Source: Clostridia bacterium (lineage in GTDB: Bacteria > Bacillota > Clostridia > Oscillospirales > Acutalibacteraceae). From it: DNA of 6,562 nucleotides. Below the pieces are notes generated by a model. The model saw nothing but the letters and a program-made list of their open reading frames with translations. It was not told where the DNA came from and made no database searches. The position numbers and the translations under genes were made by a program. The first letter of the stretch is position 1. Every line of letters begins with the position of its first letter. Shown one piece after another: positions 5,412-6,562 of this stretch. Where the stretch lies: the NCBI GenBank assembly GCA_017549905.1, contig JAFYNC010000097.1, positions 1 to 6,562 on the forward strand, in the 5' to 3' direction.

Positions 5412-6562
5412 ATGGCAATACCTGAGGATATTATAAATGAAATTAAGTTTAGAAACGATATTGAAACTACTATTTCGCAGTATGTAAACTTAAAGCGCAG
5501 AGGTAAAAATCTTGTGGGTCTTTGCCCTTTCCATAGTGAAAAAACCCCTTCTTTTACGGTTTATCCCGAATCCTCGTCATTTTATTGTTATGGTTGTCAC
5601 GTTGGCGGTGATGTTTTTACCTTTACGGGACTTGTAGAAAATCTTGATTATATTGAATCGGTAAAATTGTTGGCTGAGCGGTCAGGTGTCACGCTGCCGC
5701 AAGATGGTTATGACGATTCGATGACAAGGGTTAAAAATACTATCCTTGATATTAATAAAGAAACGGCGCGTTTTTTTCATAATTATTTAATGTCACCTGA
5801 GGGCAAGTGGGCGCTTGATTATTATTTGTCGAGAGGGTTAACGCTTAGCACCATTAAGCATTTTGGACTTGGCGCCGCGCCTGATAGTTGGGATGCGCTT
5901 ATTAATCATTTAAAGTCTAAGGGCTTTTCGATAAATGATATGTATACTGCAAATGTTGTTGGCAAAAGTCAAAGAGGCAGTTACTATGACCGCTTTAGAA
6001 AACGTTATATGTTCCCGATAATTAATATTAGAGGAAATGTAATTGGCTTTAGCGGACGCGCAGTACCGGGTGAGGAAAAGACGGGCGGTAAATATGTTAA
6101 CACCTCTGATACACCTGTTTATAAGAAGAGTGAAAACCTTTTTGGAATAAATTTTGCAAAGCTTTCTTGTTCTGAAAGAATTATTCTTGTTGAAGGTAAT
6201 ATGGATGTTATATCTCTTCATCAAGCAGGTTTTACAAATGCGGTAGCACCGCTTGGAACAGCCTTTACAAGTGAGCAAGCAAATCTTATAGCAAGATATA
6301 CTAAAGAAATAGTGCTCATGATGGATAGTGATACCGCGGGCCACAAGGCTATTAAAAAAGCTTCTCAGTTGCTTGAAAACACAGGTCTTGAAGTTAGAGT
6401 TGTTATTATTCCTGACGGCAAAGATCCTGACGAATTCATAAAGAAAAGCGGTCCTGAAAGGTTTAGAGCTTTGCTTGAGGGAGCAGTCAGTGATATTGAA
6501 TATAAACTTCTTATGGCGGCAGATGGCATTAACCTTGATAGCGATGATGGTAGACTTAGATA
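5412..6562 (+). CDS. dnaG: DNA primase DnaG (3' end beyond the window)
   Basis: DnaG makes the RNA primers for replication. The frame stays open from ATG 5412 to the last base, giving 383 complete codons of a protein usually near 590-600 residues. It is cut by the window edge, not broken. The start is set by AAAGGAGG (5396-5403), 8 bases upstream. The CHC2 zinc domain has C38 and H41 in CPFHSEKTPSF, and C59 and C62 in FYCYGCHVGGDVF. The catalytic core includes FGLGAAPDSW (151-160), basic DRFRKRYMFPI (193-203), a TOPRIM domain with E261 in LVEGNMDVISLHQAGF, and the metal-binding DSD (305-307) in MMDSDTAG. DGKDPDEF (335-342) follows. One oddity is Asn263, where the family usually has Tyr (EGYMDV). 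The DnaB-helicase-binding C-terminal domain lies outside the window. The gene is co-oriented with dgt and almost certainly co-transcribed. rpoD/sigA is expected downstream. Confidence 0.96.
   Translation, partial: MAIPEDIINEIKFRNDIETTISQYVNLKRRGKNLVGLCPFHSEKTPSFTVYPESSSFYCYGCHVGGDVFTFTGLVENLDYIESVKLLAERSGVTLPQDGYDDSMTRVKNTILDINKETARFFHNYLMSPEGKWALDYYLSRGLTLSTIKHFGLGAAPDSWDALINHLKSKGFSINDMYTANVVGKSQRGSYYDRFRKRYMFPIINIRGNVIGFSGRAVPGEEKTGGKYVNTSDTPVYKKSENLFGINFAKLSCSERIILVEGNMDVISLHQAGFTNAVAPLGTAFTSEQANLIARYTKEIVLMMDSDTAGHKAIKKASQLLENTGLEVRVVIIPDGKDPDEFIKKSGPERFRALLEGAVSDIEYKLLMAADGINLDSDDGRLR

Noticed and set aside
5910..6344. 144-codon open frame on the minus strand inside dnaG
   Set aside because: It lies antisense to a clearly conserved primase. 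Its product is a low-complexity mix of Ile, Asn, Cys and His with no recognisable family.

Overview
The window is AT-rich and all seven genes lie on the + strand with short gaps. AGGAGG-type ribosome binding sites, a SpoIIR sporulation signal protein, the MEP-pathway enzyme IspE, a four-cysteine ribosomal protein L31 and a dgt-dnaG pair together point to an endospore-forming, low-GC Gram-positive of the class Clostridia. An uncultured gut-type lineage is plausible, but I cannot name a genus from the sequence alone.

Layout: (1) 12-965, a membrane-anchored coiled-coil polysaccharide deacetylase with all five NodB motifs. (2) 978-2699, one uninterrupted reading frame that joins a complete ten-helix EamA/DMT-type membrane transporter to a complete IspE kinase. 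(3) 2751-3362, spoIIR, whose ribosome binding site lies inside a predicted hairpin. (4) 3436-3639, rpmE (L31), with its own good SigA-type promoter and a strong intrinsic terminator. (5) 3699-4337, a YigZ/IMPACT-family protein. (6) 4394-5389, an HD-domain dGTPase-like enzyme. (7) 5412 to the window end, the first 383 residues of DNA primase DnaG.

The genes fall into two blocks. The first (deacetylase, EamA-IspE, spoIIR) mixes cell-wall modification, isoprenoid precursor synthesis and forespore-to-mother-cell signalling. The second (rpmE, yigZ, dgt, dnaG) is information processing and nucleotide housekeeping. The dgt-dnaG order is the familiar clostridial form of the macromolecular synthesis operon, so rpoD/sigA is expected just past the right edge. 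No intergenic gap exceeds about 75 bases, and I see no tRNA, rRNA, CRISPR array, insertion sequence or phage gene.

I find no exotic multi-gene system. The most unusual feature is the EamA-IspE fusion. It is joined exactly at the natural IspE start methionine, with stop codons in both other frames within about 15 bases. Next are the hairpin over the spoIIR ribosome binding site and the lack of room for a promoter between the rpmE terminator and yigZ.
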